From: Pedobacter planticolens
Lineage (GTDB): Bacteria > Bacteroidota > Bacteroidia > Sphingobacteriales > Sphingobacteriaceae
NCBI RefSeq assembly: GCF_014172375.1
Contig: NZ_WNXD01000001.1
Location: 248,001-312,000 of the forward strand
Length of the DNA stretch: 64,000 nt
Direction: 5' to 3'
In this document: piece after piece, positions 36,549 through 45,686 of the stretch
How the letters are laid out: each line of letters starts with the position of its first letter
Numbering within the stretch: the stretch's first letter is position 1
The notes under the pieces: generated by a model
Database searches by the model: none
What the model was told of the DNA's origin: nothing
What the model saw: only the letters and a program-made list of their open reading frames with translations
Position numbers and translations under genes: made by a program

Positions 36549-37968
36549 CCAATTCTGTTATAGTATTTGACCTTTTTAATACCCAAAAAATGGCATACAT
36601 AGCTATGTAGCCATAAAATATATTATTAAATAAAAATTCGAAGTTATTGCCTCGCCATAAATTTTGAAAAATAGCATTGAACATGACAATACAACCTAAT
36701 TCATATCCACCAAACCATTCTTCGGCCTTGTTGCAAAGCCATTGGGTTAACCATCCATATAAAAAAATAGATATAAATACACCAATTAAACCTGCACTTA
36801 CATATCCATCTACAACTGGTCGTGTTTTTGCTGACACAGTAGAACCTCTGTTAGCAACTCTCGCTTCATATACTCGCTGCATAGATACGGTTTCGGTTAT
36901 AAATTTATTTGGCCAAAGAAATCTTGGAATAATAGCTAAGATGGAATTCTTGAAAATCTCTAAACCATAATAATCTCTTTCTGCGGGAATATGTTTCACA
37001 AATTTCGTAAACATACTAATTTCACTCAAACGATTAGTCAAAAACCCCCAATTCGTTTCATCAATTACTGGAGCATTATTGGTTAATAATGTATTAAATG
37101 CTTCTTTTCTTGCTTCCTCAGCAGTTTTTTGTCCAGACCATGATTGAGATCTTACTATACTTGCGAATGTTGGTAGTATATATAACAGAATATAAATTGT
37201 AGGTAACGCAAGGGTTAGAATAATTTTTTTATAGTAGGGATAGAGTAAAAAACTAATAATAATTACGTTGAGAATAATACTTTCTTTGTAACCAGTTAAC
37301 GTTGAAGCTAAAAAATTAAAAACAAACAATCCTCCTCCAAAAATTATATAACCTCTTTTTCTTTGTACAATACCTCTTACAAACACTAAGGCGCTACAGG
37401 TAATTGAGATGTTAATTAAACCGTAAGAAAACTGTGAAATACTTGAAATTCGAGAAGCTGCGCCGCCTAAAAGATAACAAATGACACACAACCAGATTAG
37501 AAAAAAATCTAAATTTAGATTTAGCTTATGCTTGATAATTGGGAATTGTTTAATTTGAACAATTATACCCGTAACCAATGCGGCATGCGCCAATAATGAC
37601 ATGCGTTGACATTTGGCAATAAAATAAGTTTGTTCATTTACTCGAAAAGGTAGAAAACTTACTTTGTTAAAATATTCATACCCCATATGATCCATAAAGT
37701 AAAAAATGGAAGTAGTGCACATAAAGCCTGCAAAGATTAGCTGAATTAGCACTATTGGTCTCATTACCTGTTTGTTTAAAGGTAAATCATGAGGTATAAA
37801 CTTTACTCTAGAAAACAGTGTCAGGTAAAAAATATAAAATGAACCTAACCATGCCACAAAATAAGAAACTACAGGATCTAGTTGGGTAATTACGGCCAAA
37901 AGCCACGGTACATAAACTAAAATGAGTACTTTTTGACGAGAAAAATTTGGGTATTTATCTGTTAACAT
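36511..37968 (-). CDS. Wzy-like polysaccharide polymerase, exosortase-associated
   Basis: The 485-residue protein has about eleven membrane segments and one large periplasmic-type loop (about 280-370, with SQSWSGQKTAEEARKEA and PAERDYYGLEIFKNS), the layout of O-antigen polymerases of the Wzy/EpsG/WzyE kind. Sequence families of this kind have been named for their neighbourhood to exosortase. It overlaps GT genes on both sides (38 and 14 bases), so it is tightly embedded. It would link repeat units in the periplasm. Confidence 0.8.
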   Translation of the reverse strand: MLTDKYPNFSRQKVLILVYVPWLLAVITQLDPVVSYFVAWLGSFYIFYLTLFSRVKFIPHDLPLNKQVMRPIVLIQLIFAGFMCTTSIFYFMDHMGYEYFNKVSFLPFRVNEQTYFIAKCQRMSLLAHAALVTGIIVQIKQFPIIKHKLNLNLDFFLIWLCVICYLLGGAASRISSISQFSYGLINISITCSALVFVRGIVQRKRGYIIFGGGLFVFNFLASTLTGYKESIILNVIIISFLLYPYYKKIILTLALPTIYILLYILPTFASIVRSQSWSGQKTAEEARKEAFNTLLTNNAPVIDETNWGFLTNRLSEISMFTKFVKHIPAERDYYGLEIFKNSILAIIPRFLWPNKFITETVSMQRVYEARVANRGSTVSAKTRPVVDGYVSAGLIGVFISIFLYGWLTQWLCNKAEEWFGGYELGCIVMFNAIFQNLWRGNNFEFLFNNIFYGYIAMYAIFWVLKRSNTITELDVYKDTADNSSV

Positions 37969-39118
37969 ACCTTACAATTGCGTTTACTTGTTCTTCAAAA
38001 CTCCAATTTTGGATATATTTTAATGAATTTTCGCCCATTTTTTTTAACTCATATTTATCTTTTGTTAAAGCTATTAATTTTTGGATTAAATCTGTTAAAT
38101 CTCTATGTTTAAACACACTTCCAGTTTTAGTTTGCACTAAATCTGAAGCACACCCTACTTTATCTGAGACTAATATTGGTTTTCCCGATGCCATTGCCTC
38201 ATTTACTGCCAAGCCCCATGTTTCACTATTAGATGGAAGACAAAATAGATTGCAAGCTTGGTAAATAATTGGCATTTGTGTTTGGTTTTGAAAATCTAAA
38301 AAATGAATGTTCGCTGTTCTTTGGTCGCTGTTCGTTGTTTGGGTTTTTGCTCGCTCTTTTAAGTTCTCTTCTAGTTCTCCGTTACCTACAAATAATAAAT
38401 GCACATTAATTAAATCTAGTCTTTTAATGGCTGAGAGTAATAGCTTTGGATTTTTAACAGGTTCTAATTTTCCTGCAAAAAGTATCAAAACTTCCTCTTC
38501 CTTAATTCGAAGTTGTTCCCTAAGTTTTAATGCTTCTTTATGCTTAAATTCCCCAAATCGTTTATTATCAATGGCATGTGGAGCAAAAATTAACTGTTCA
38601 TCCTTTAGCCCATATTTTTTAAAATAAGCTTTATTCGCTGTACCTACATAAAATGCAGCATCAATGTGTTTATAAACCCAAGTTAAAAATAGGCTACGAA
38701 ATAAATTTTTAAGACTAGATTTTTGATTCAATAAATTAGAATCTCCCCTAAAATAAACAGGAATCTTATTTTTAAAATATCGAATAATTTTTAAATGACT
38801 ATTATACGCCCAACCGTAAATTAAAATTGCATCTGGCTGATAGTTTTTTATTTGTGCAATTGCATTTGGATTAACAATACCTTCAAAATGATGACTACCC
38901 TTATTTTTAGCCACATTTTCTAAAAATTCATACTCATAACCTTCCAATAATGGAATATCCCATTCAATTTTTTGTTTAAAACCGACATCATATTTTTCGA
39001 GAGAAGAATTACCAGCAGTATAAAATACCTTAATATCCGATTTTTTTGCAAGCAATTGAAATACAGGCGCATAATATTGGATAGGATGGGTACTGATAAT
39101 TGCTAATTTCTTAGTCAT
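37955..39118 (-). CDS. Family 4 glycosyltransferase with an in-frame repeat
   Basis: The 387-residue GT-B enzyme has AIISTHPIQYYAPVFQLLAK at the N-terminus, FAGKLEPVKNPKLLLSAIKR as the donor-domain start and ETWGLAVNEAMASGKPILVS with the E-x7-E motif. Between the two, residues TQTTNSDQRTANIHF are encoded by 38311-38340, which contains a 13-base tandem repeat (TCGCTGTTCTTTG / TCGCTGTTCGTTG). That resembles an intergenic repeat captured in the coding frame. The frame is otherwise intact. Confidence 0.9.
   Translation of the reverse strand: MTKKLAIISTHPIQYYAPVFQLLAKKSDIKVFYTAGNSSLEKYDVGFKQKIEWDIPLLEGYEYEFLENVAKNKGSHHFEGIVNPNAIAQIKNYQPDAILIYGWAYNSHLKIIRYFKNKIPVYFRGDSNLLNQKSSLKNLFRSLFLTWVYKHIDAAFYVGTANKAYFKKYGLKDEQLIFAPHAIDNKRFGEFKHKEALKLREQLRIKEEEVLILFAGKLEPVKNPKLLLSAIKRLDLINVHLLFVGNGELEENLKERAKTQTTNSDQRTANIHFLDFQNQTQMPIIYQACNLFCLPSNSETWGLAVNEAMASGKPILVSDKVGCASDLVQTKTGSVFKHRDLTDLIQKLIALTKDKYELKKMGENSLKYIQNWSFEEQVNAIVRYVNR
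38311..38337. repeat. Tandem 13-base repeat inside a GT4 gene
   Basis: Two copies of TCGCTGTTCnTTG lie at 38311-38323 and 38325-38337, differing at one base. They encode part of the polar insert NSDQRTAN in the glycosyltransferase. From memory 'gctgttcgttg' strings are common intergenic repeats in this phylum. Confidence 0.6.
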
Positions 39119-39932
39119 TAGGTAGTGCTAAAATATTACCTGATTTAAGTTCATTAAAATTATCTAAAGCCATTGGGCCTTCTTGATAAATATGCATAAA
39201 GCGATAATTTAAGTCGGATAAAAGGGAGAAAATATAATCTTTAGCTAATCCAGTTTTTTTGTGATAATGAATGTCGTACTCAAATATAATTTTCGGTCTA
39301 TTTTTTTTAATGGTTCCAAGCAAACCTTGAATCACAAAACTTTCATACCCTTCCACATCAATTTTAATAAAATCAACTTTTTCATCTCCAATAATTTCAT
39401 CTCCAATGCAACACGTAATTAAGGTATCGCCACTTTGATCAAAAAGATTAAAAGTTCCAGGATTTGTGCTTTTTTCATCAACAACAATGCTAATTTGTTC
39501 GTTTTTATTTCCAAGAGCAATATTTTTAGTTTTAATATGATGAAAATTATTTAGGCTGATGTTATAATTAAGCGTTTTAAAATTATAAGGAACAGGTTCA
39601 AATGCTATAATTGAACCTTGCTCTCCAACTAATTCTGCAAAAAAAAGAGTATGAAACCCAATATTTGCACCAACATCTAAAACGCGATATCCTTTTTTGA
39701 TTTGAGATTTGAATACATTTTTAAGAGCGGGTTCATAATTGCCAGTGTAAACTATTTTTGCACCAATCCATGTTGCAGTATCACAATTAATTTTAAAATT
39801 TCCTTGAATTGGTTTAACAGTACGCCATCCCTGATTTAGTTTATTTTTTTTAAATAGATAATTAAAAAGACGGTCTTGTCCTTTGAAAAATGGTCTTCTT
39901 AATATGATTCTAATTATGTTTTTTAATAACAT
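39111..39932 (-). CDS. FkbM-family methyltransferase
   Basis: The 273-residue protein matches the FkbM family: VLDVGANIGFHTLFFAELVG (about 96-115, SAM site), SIIAFEPVPYNFKTL, and KVDFIKIDVEGYESFVIQG near the end of the core. Such enzymes O-methylate sugars or other small hydroxyl groups. It overlaps the GT4 gene downstream by 8 bases and precedes it in the operon. Three FkbM-type genes occur in this locus; this one is not a close copy of the others. Confidence 0.88.
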   Translation of the reverse strand: MLLKNIIRIILRRPFFKGQDRLFNYLFKKNKLNQGWRTVKPIQGNFKINCDTATWIGAKIVYTGNYEPALKNVFKSQIKKGYRVLDVGANIGFHTLFFAELVGEQGSIIAFEPVPYNFKTLNYNISLNNFHHIKTKNIALGNKNEQISIVVDEKSTNPGTFNLFDQSGDTLITCCIGDEIIGDEKVDFIKIDVEGYESFVIQGLLGTIKKNRPKIIFEYDIHYHKKTGLAKDYIFSLLSDLNYRFMHIYQEGPMALDNFNELKSGNILALPND

Positions 39933-39933
39933 T

Positions 39934-41220
39934 TTATTTATTAATCAATACTTCATTAAATAATTCAACTTGTGATTTTGTCAAAGATGAAGCCGTATAG
40001 AGTTCAAACGCTGTAAAGTTGGTTGGTATTGGTAGTTGTTTTTTTATGCTTGTAATATAACGATGTACTATTTGGTAAGCCTCATTTTGAGTGTCATTAA
40101 ACGTAATTAAATCACCAGCATTACAATCTGTCATAATTCTTGCAGCACTACTCTCTTTATTAAAAATCCCTAGTAATTGCTTTTTTGCTAAAATATAAGG
40201 GTATAATTTAGAAGCGGTATAGCCACTGTCATTAGAACCGATTATAATTAAGCCATCAGCAGTAATCAATTGTTTAATACTTTCATAAAAACCAATCCGG
40301 TTTGTGTATTCTGTAACATAGTTAGAAATATTTGTTGCCTCCGCAATTGGGCTTATGGTAGCTATACCTTTGCCAGCCGGAGCATAACTCGTACCGATAA
40401 AATGAAAGTGAATGTTTTCAAATAGCTCTGGTTCATTTTCTAGTCCGATTTTGAATGCTTTAAACAAAATTTCTATCGCATCTCGCATATCATATCCACC
40501 TCTGCCAACATATACAAGATTGATTTGATCAGTTGAAGTGGTGTAATACAATTTTAGCCGCTCGTTATTTGTTTGAGCAATTTTAAAATCGAGTTCATTT
40601 GCACCAAAAGTGATCACTTTAGTTGGGACATTTGCCAAATTAGCATACCTATCTTTTAAGGTATTTATATATTTTTCTGATACACTAATTAAACCGTCTG
40701 CATTTTTCATGGCAATTGGCTCCAAGAATTTATGTAAACGATAAGAAAACCAATATTTTTTTGGTCGTTCTGATTTTGGCTTATTTTGATAATAATCACT
40801 ATGCCAAGGATCCTGCATATCAATTACATAAGGAATGTTAAATTTATTTTTCCAGTAAGAACCCAAAACACATACAGGAAATTCCGTTGTAGAAAAATAA
40901 ATTAAATCGATTTTTTTACTTCTTAATAATTGATTAACCTTTTTACGATAAAACCATAATGAACGCAATGCTAAGCTTCCAAGCCCAATTTTGCTAGTCC
41001 ATTTTTTAGAAAAAGCATTTACTTTATGAATGATGATATGACTAGGAATTGATTCCATCAAAAGAGAATCCTTTACCATATCTACATAATTTTCATTGAC
41101 GGTAACAACTTCGGCTTCCCATTCAAGTTCTTTAAAATAAGGCAAACTCATTCTAATGCGTTGCATGTCCGCAGCATTTGCAGGAGGAAAGTGAGGCGAA
41201 ATGATAAGAACGCGTTTCAA
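39934..41220 (-). CDS. Glycosyltransferase, GT4-like
   Basis: TTG 41220 is taken as start because it gives a normal N-terminus (MKRVLIISPHFPPANAADMQ) directly after the acyltransferase stop. An upstream TTG (41250) would add ten residues and overlap that gene. The 428-residue protein has IDLIYFSTTEFPVCVLGSYW, PYVIDMQDPWHSDYY and INLVYVGRGGYDMRDAIEIL, the pattern of GT-B glycosyltransferases found in polysaccharide loci. The donor is unknown. Confidence 0.82.
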   Translation of the reverse strand: MKRVLIISPHFPPANAADMQRIRMSLPYFKELEWEAEVVTVNENYVDMVKDSLLMESIPSHIIIHKVNAFSKKWTSKIGLGSLALRSLWFYRKKVNQLLRSKKIDLIYFSTTEFPVCVLGSYWKNKFNIPYVIDMQDPWHSDYYQNKPKSERPKKYWFSYRLHKFLEPIAMKNADGLISVSEKYINTLKDRYANLANVPTKVITFGANELDFKIAQTNNERLKLYYTTSTDQINLVYVGRGGYDMRDAIEILFKAFKIGLENEPELFENIHFHFIGTSYAPAGKGIATISPIAEATNISNYVTEYTNRIGFYESIKQLITADGLIIIGSNDSGYTASKLYPYILAKKQLLGIFNKESSAARIMTDCNAGDLITFNDTQNEAYQIVHRYITSIKKQLPIPTNFTAFELYTASSLTKSQVELFNEVLINK

Positions 41221-41221
41221 T

Positions 41222-42298
41222 TTAAATTGTTTTTTTATAATTAATGGCAACGCGTTCTGTAAAGCAGTAAATTAGGTAAATGATGGGAGTAATTACTAAA
41301 ATAGCTAATATAACATACCACAAATGATAGGGTATATCATGATTTGATTCAGAATTTACGATTATAGCCTTAAATAAACTTAGAAAAGGGGTATGAAATA
41401 AGTATAGTGAATAAGAAAATGTACCAATCCAAGTCATTTGAATTAGTAAACTATTGATAATAGAAATCTTTTCAAGTACAATTAAAGCTATAAAACCTGT
41501 AGTAATTAACCCAAAGCAAAGATCTAAAACCGGAAAATTGCTCTCTGTTCGCTTTACAAATGGATATAAAAAACATAGTAGTAATAAATAAGGAATATAT
41601 TTTAATAACGCATAGGAATTTTTATAAGCTACTGCTAATAAGCTGCCTAAAGACCATACGGTCAAGGTATATGCGGCTGTACCAATGTAGGGAATACTGA
41701 AACCCAAAAAATAACTAAAATATAGACCTATTGATACAATAAAGGGCAAAAACGAGCTCTTATTAGCTAACCATAACAATAGTGGATACATCATATAGAA
41801 GAACCATTCATGCTTCAATGACCATACGGGGAAATTATTGCCCCATATGGGCGCATCGGGTATGAGGAATAAATTATATAAGAAACTGCTAAAGGTATAT
41901 TTAGAGAAAATGCCTAAATTATCGGGTATAAACTTGTAAATTAAGAAATCTATCAACAGACACAATAAGAATGAAACCAGTAGTGTAGGATATATCCTTA
42001 TTATTCTTTTTTTGAGGTAGGCTATTATTTTGAAATTCTCAAAATCATAATTGCTACTGGCCTGTTTTAAGTGAATAACAAAGCCAGAAAGTACAAAGAA
42101 AATAATTACAGCTTCATGTCCGAATTTAAAAAGGCCAAAGAAATAAACCAACAGTTTATCATACCATTCGTATTTTTCGGGATGCATAACTAAACCACTT
42201 TGATAGGATTGGGTTAATGCTAAACGAGCATGGTGAATTAATACATATAATGCACTCAAGCCCCGTAATCCATCTAAAGCTTTTAGAGAATCTTTCAA
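41222..42298 (-). CDS. Acyltransferase 3 family membrane protein (OafA-like)
   Basis: The 358-residue protein has about ten membrane segments and the family signature ALDGLRGLSALYVLIHHARL with the essential Arg and His, followed by GHEAVIIFFVLSGFVIHL. It acetylates or acylates sugars of a surface glycan using cytoplasmic acyl-CoA. There is no ATG; TTG 42298 overlaps the upstream stop (TTGA), and an in-frame stop codon lies just before it, so a TTG start is required. Confidence 0.9.
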   Translation of the reverse strand: MKDSLKALDGLRGLSALYVLIHHARLALTQSYQSGLVMHPEKYEWYDKLLVYFFGLFKFGHEAVIIFFVLSGFVIHLKQASSNYDFENFKIIAYLKKRIIRIYPTLLVSFLLCLLIDFLIYKFIPDNLGIFSKYTFSSFLYNLFLIPDAPIWGNNFPVWSLKHEWFFYMMYPLLLWLANKSSFLPFIVSIGLYFSYFLGFSIPYIGTAAYTLTVWSLGSLLAVAYKNSYALLKYIPYLLLLCFLYPFVKRTESNFPVLDLCFGLITTGFIALIVLEKISIINSLLIQMTWIGTFSYSLYLFHTPFLSLFKAIIVNSESNHDIPYHLWYVILAILVITPIIYLIYCFTERVAINYKKTI

Positions 42299-43536
42299 AT
42301 TAAGATTTGATTAATTAATGTTAAAAATTTCGTTTTTTCATTATCCCAGTTTAAGGTTTCAAGAGCATAATACTTTGCCTTTGCTTGCTGATAAACCAAA
42401 AGACTTTCATCCTTAAAATAGTTGCTAATTGCTAAAGAGATCGATTGGGGATTGTTTTGATTATACACCGTTCCCATATTGGGAAAATTTTCTAATAATA
42501 ATTTCTGCGCTCTAGTTGATGAGGCCAAAATGGCCAATCCTCCTTGGACATAAGTGAATATCTTGTTTGTTAAACAAATGTCCCGATTTTTAGGGGTATT
42601 GAGTTCAGTAGCCAATCCAATATCGAATTGTGAAGCGAAGGCAAATATTTCATCAGCAGGAATAGGTTTATAAAAGTGGATATTGTCTTTTTTAAGACCA
42701 CTTTCATTAGCCAAGGCCATAAAATGAGTTTTTATGGCGTCATCATGATTTCCTAAAAGATGTAATTCAGCATTGAATTTACCAATTGCTCGGATTACAT
42801 TTTCTAAACCCCTATTTGTACCAATGGTTTGAGAAAACCAAAATAATTTTAATACAGAAGAATCAGCCATTTTCTGTTTAATGATACTTTGTTTAGGAAA
42901 TACATTTAATAAAGTTAATGGCTCTAAATTTGGATATAGCTTTTTATAGGCATTACTAATTAATGGACTTGCAGTAGTAAGATAATTTAACTGTGGAATA
43001 TATTTATTTTCTATATGTGTTTTAATTATAACATCGAAATCGGTTAAATTATCACTTACTTCATTCCTGTGAAAATCTTCAGCATCGAATCCGCATTTAG
43101 CTTGATTTTTTTTGCCTGCTTTTATTGCAGCTGGCAAAGCAGCAAGGTTATGAGCAATATAAAGATCCGCTTTAATCGTCAATGCTTTTTTAATTAGGAG
43201 GGAAGTACATCTCCCAAGCGCCTGTTCTGCGAAAGTATTTAAACCAAAATTTTTAACAAAGAAGTTGGCAATTTTAAATTTAAATCTTGATTTTAGATAG
43301 AGCATTTTTTCAACCAATGGCGATCCACCGACAAGATGGTATTTCCATTTCTTGGTAGCCAATAGTTTTTTATCCAGATTTGTCGCCCAATCATTCCAGT
43401 ATTGGTAAATTACAGTAACATCATATCCTGCATCGATAAGTGCATCAGCCTCTTTAACCAAACGAGGGTTAAGCGAGGGCTGCCCAGAAGTAATTAATAC
43501 TATTTTTTTGCTGGTTATATCCACTTTGCTGATCAT
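42295..43536 (-). CDS. Glycosyltransferase, GT4-like
   Basis: The 413-residue protein begins ATSKK-type text in ISKVDITSKKIVLITSGQPS and has SLNPRLVKEADALIDAGYDV, then CGFDAEDFHRNEVSDN and FWFSQTIGTNRGLENVIRAI for the donor domain. It ends near AKAKYYALETLNWDNEKTKF. These match GT-B glycosyltransferases of polysaccharide loci. It shares a TTGA overlap with the acyltransferase, and a 106-base gap separates it from the next upstream gene. Confidence 0.83.
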   Translation of the reverse strand: MISKVDITSKKIVLITSGQPSLNPRLVKEADALIDAGYDVTVIYQYWNDWATNLDKKLLATKKWKYHLVGGSPLVEKMLYLKSRFKFKIANFFVKNFGLNTFAEQALGRCTSLLIKKALTIKADLYIAHNLAALPAAIKAGKKNQAKCGFDAEDFHRNEVSDNLTDFDVIIKTHIENKYIPQLNYLTTASPLISNAYKKLYPNLEPLTLLNVFPKQSIIKQKMADSSVLKLFWFSQTIGTNRGLENVIRAIGKFNAELHLLGNHDDAIKTHFMALANESGLKKDNIHFYKPIPADEIFAFASQFDIGLATELNTPKNRDICLTNKIFTYVQGGLAILASSTRAQKLLLENFPNMGTVYNQNNPQSISLAISNYFKDESLLVYQQAKAKYYALETLNWDNEKTKFLTLINQILI

Positions 43537-43642
43537 CTCAATGGATGATTTTCCTTAATAAATAAAAAATCTGATTGATAAAGTGCTTTGTCGTATGACC
43601 TATTTATCAAGGTGCAATTTTTTATGCTACCTAATTTCTTTA

Positions 43643-44677
43643 TCACAATAGGTTTTTGTTCGTGTTTGAAGATATAATCTGTCGATATAGACTAATATAA
43701 TCATTAATGATTTTTTCACTAGAGAATTTTTCTTCTACTGAACTTCTTACTGCAGCTCTTGAAATTTGATCTATTTGATGAATATAATTACACAATTCAT
43801 CAAAATTATTTGCTAAAAAACCATTTACACCATGATTAATGATTTCGGGTAGGGCTCCTTTAACATGACCAATTACAGGAGTGCCACAAGCCATTGCCTC
43901 TATTGTAACGATACCAAAAGGCTCGTTCCAATCAATAGGCATTAATAATGCACATGAATTTCCTAAAATCTCATTTTTTTGTTGATCATTTACTTCTCCA
44001 ACATATTGTATACTTTGAGATAAATGCGGTTTAATTTCAGTATCAAAATAACCTTGATATTCTGATGGGATATTGCCAGCAATGATGAGTTTTTTTTGAG
44101 TAGCAATTGCAGCTTTAATAGCAGTATGAGTTCCCTTAATTGGCTCAATTCTTCCTAAAAAAACCAAAGGCGCATCGTGCTTACAATTTTCTTTAAATTG
44201 ATAGTATCGTGTATTAACGCAGTTATAAACAGTAGTTGCGGAGGCAAACGGCTTAATCTGATTGCTGATGTAATTGCTGCAGCCAGTGAAAAATAATGAA
44301 TTTTTAGAAGAAATTTTCACTGCCTTTTTGATTTGGCTAAGTGTTGGCTCTCTTTGATAAGACATAATCTTTGGCACTTTCGATAAGGTAAAAGGAATGA
44401 GATAAGCTAACCTACTAAAACTATGAATAAGATCAGGTTTCCATTTTTTTAATTTGTTGATGGCATGTACATTTTTTAATGGCAACAATAAACTACTCTT
44501 CGATTTAGAATATATAATGAGTTCAGAAGAGACATTAGAATCAGGATGTGCTACTAAAATAACTTCATGCCCATTTTCAATTAACCCTTCAACTAACAAA
44601 TAGATTATTCTTTCAATTCCTCCATAATTTAATGGTGGTACTGGAATAAATGGGTCGGCTGTTATTGCAATTCTCAT
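43643..44677 (-). CDS. Family 4 glycosyltransferase
   Basis: The 344-residue GT-B enzyme starts MRIAITADPFIPVPPLNYGG and has GIERIIYLLVEGLIENGHEV, the donor-domain start VFLGRIEPIKGTHTAIKAAI and the E-x7-E site EPFGIVTIEAMACGTPVIGH. It is a short, regular GT4. A 106-base gap without visible promoter separates it from the downstream GT gene. Confidence 0.92.
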   Translation of the reverse strand: MRIAITADPFIPVPPLNYGGIERIIYLLVEGLIENGHEVILVAHPDSNVSSELIIYSKSKSSLLLPLKNVHAINKLKKWKPDLIHSFSRLAYLIPFTLSKVPKIMSYQREPTLSQIKKAVKISSKNSLFFTGCSNYISNQIKPFASATTVYNCVNTRYYQFKENCKHDAPLVFLGRIEPIKGTHTAIKAAIATQKKLIIAGNIPSEYQGYFDTEIKPHLSQSIQYVGEVNDQQKNEILGNSCALLMPIDWNEPFGIVTIEAMACGTPVIGHVKGALPEIINHGVNGFLANNFDELCNYIHQIDQISRAAVRSSVEEKFSSEKIINDYISLYRQIISSNTNKNLL

Positions 44678-44696
44678 TTTATTGATATCGAATTAA

Positions 44697-45686
44697 TTAT
44701 GAGCCATATACTTCTTTGATGATTTCGAGCATTTTTGATGCACTTTTTTCAAGAGATAAGTTGTTAATAACATAATTTCTTGGACTATATTCATGAAGCG
44801 TACTTTTGGCATAAAATTGATTAAATATTGATTTAAAAGATAGGAGATTATGAAATTTTTCACCACATTCTTCACTGAAATAAGGTGCTGATGATGCAGG
44901 AACCAATTCCTTTTCTCCCCAATCAAATCTATTCGAATCTAACCAAACTCCCTTATCCCAAGCTAAAATGGGAACATTCATAGACATTGCTTCTTGATAA
45001 GCTAGTCCTTGACTTTCATGTTCGCATAAAAAAATCATTCCTATGCTTTCTTGTAATAACTCTTTATAGTCTGTTAAACTATAGGAACCGTATCTAATTA
45101 TTTTATAGGAAATCTGTTTGTCTTTTAAAAATAGCTCAATTGGTGCCAATAACTTGACTTCATTTTCTTCCTTGTTCCATAAAAATTTAACATAAAGTAG
45201 AAGGTGTTTTTTGGTTGAATTTTCTTTTGGCTTCCAGAAGTTTGTATCGATACCGGCAGGCCAAATTTTGCAATGATTTTCACCATACCATCGGTTATAA
45301 ATAGCAGCAGTCCACTCTGAATGCTGAAGGTAAACCGAAATGGGGTATTCTTTAAAAAGATTTGGCCAATTAGAGGGATGGGTCATCAGGCCGATGCCTG
45401 CAATTATTTTATTACTTTTTTTATAACCTTTTAGTGCACTTTTCCCTATACCTAATGTAATGATTCTATCGTCTTTTCTAATTTTATGAAAAGGCAAGTT
45501 TTTGATGTATTCTACTTTTAGAAAATCAAATCCTTTGCATAAATTAATAAAAACCCTTTCTAAGCTACTCACCTTTTTTGGAAAGAGAATTTTCTTAATC
45601 AACAATATCAAATATCGATCCCCATAGATAAAAGAATCTTTTCTAGGTTCTTCTTTAAAGTAAATCAACAACCGATCTTTTTTCAT
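44697..45686 (-). CDS. Glycosyltransferase, divergent GT-B type
   Basis: The 329-residue protein shows GAGIGLMTHPSNWPNL-like text (IIAGIGLMTHPSNWPNLFKE), then KIWPAGIDTNFWKPKENS and LLYVKFLWNKEENEVKLL at the domain border. The acidic donor site is ESQGLAYQEAMSMNVPILAW. The order of motifs is that of GT4, but the N-terminal half is diverged. It overlaps the acyltransferase upstream by four bases (ATGA). Confidence 0.8.
   Translation of the reverse strand: MKKDRLLIYFKEEPRKDSFIYGDRYLILLIKKILFPKKVSSLERVFINLCKGFDFLKVEYIKNLPFHKIRKDDRIITLGIGKSALKGYKKSNKIIAGIGLMTHPSNWPNLFKEYPISVYLQHSEWTAAIYNRWYGENHCKIWPAGIDTNFWKPKENSTKKHLLLYVKFLWNKEENEVKLLAPIELFLKDKQISYKIIRYGSYSLTDYKELLQESIGMIFLCEHESQGLAYQEAMSMNVPILAWDKGVWLDSNRFDWGEKELVPASSAPYFSEECGEKFHNLLSFKSIFNQFYAKSTLHEYSPRNYVINNLSLEKSASKMLEIIKEVYGS

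Noticed and set aside
43537..43642. Internal promoter in the 106-base gap of the glycan locus
   Set aside because: No TTG/TAnnTTTG pair with suitable spacing was found on the minus strand.
44693..44926. 77-codon minus-strand frame at the end of the GT gene at 44697
   Set aside because: It is out of frame inside a well-supported glycosyltransferase and has no start context.
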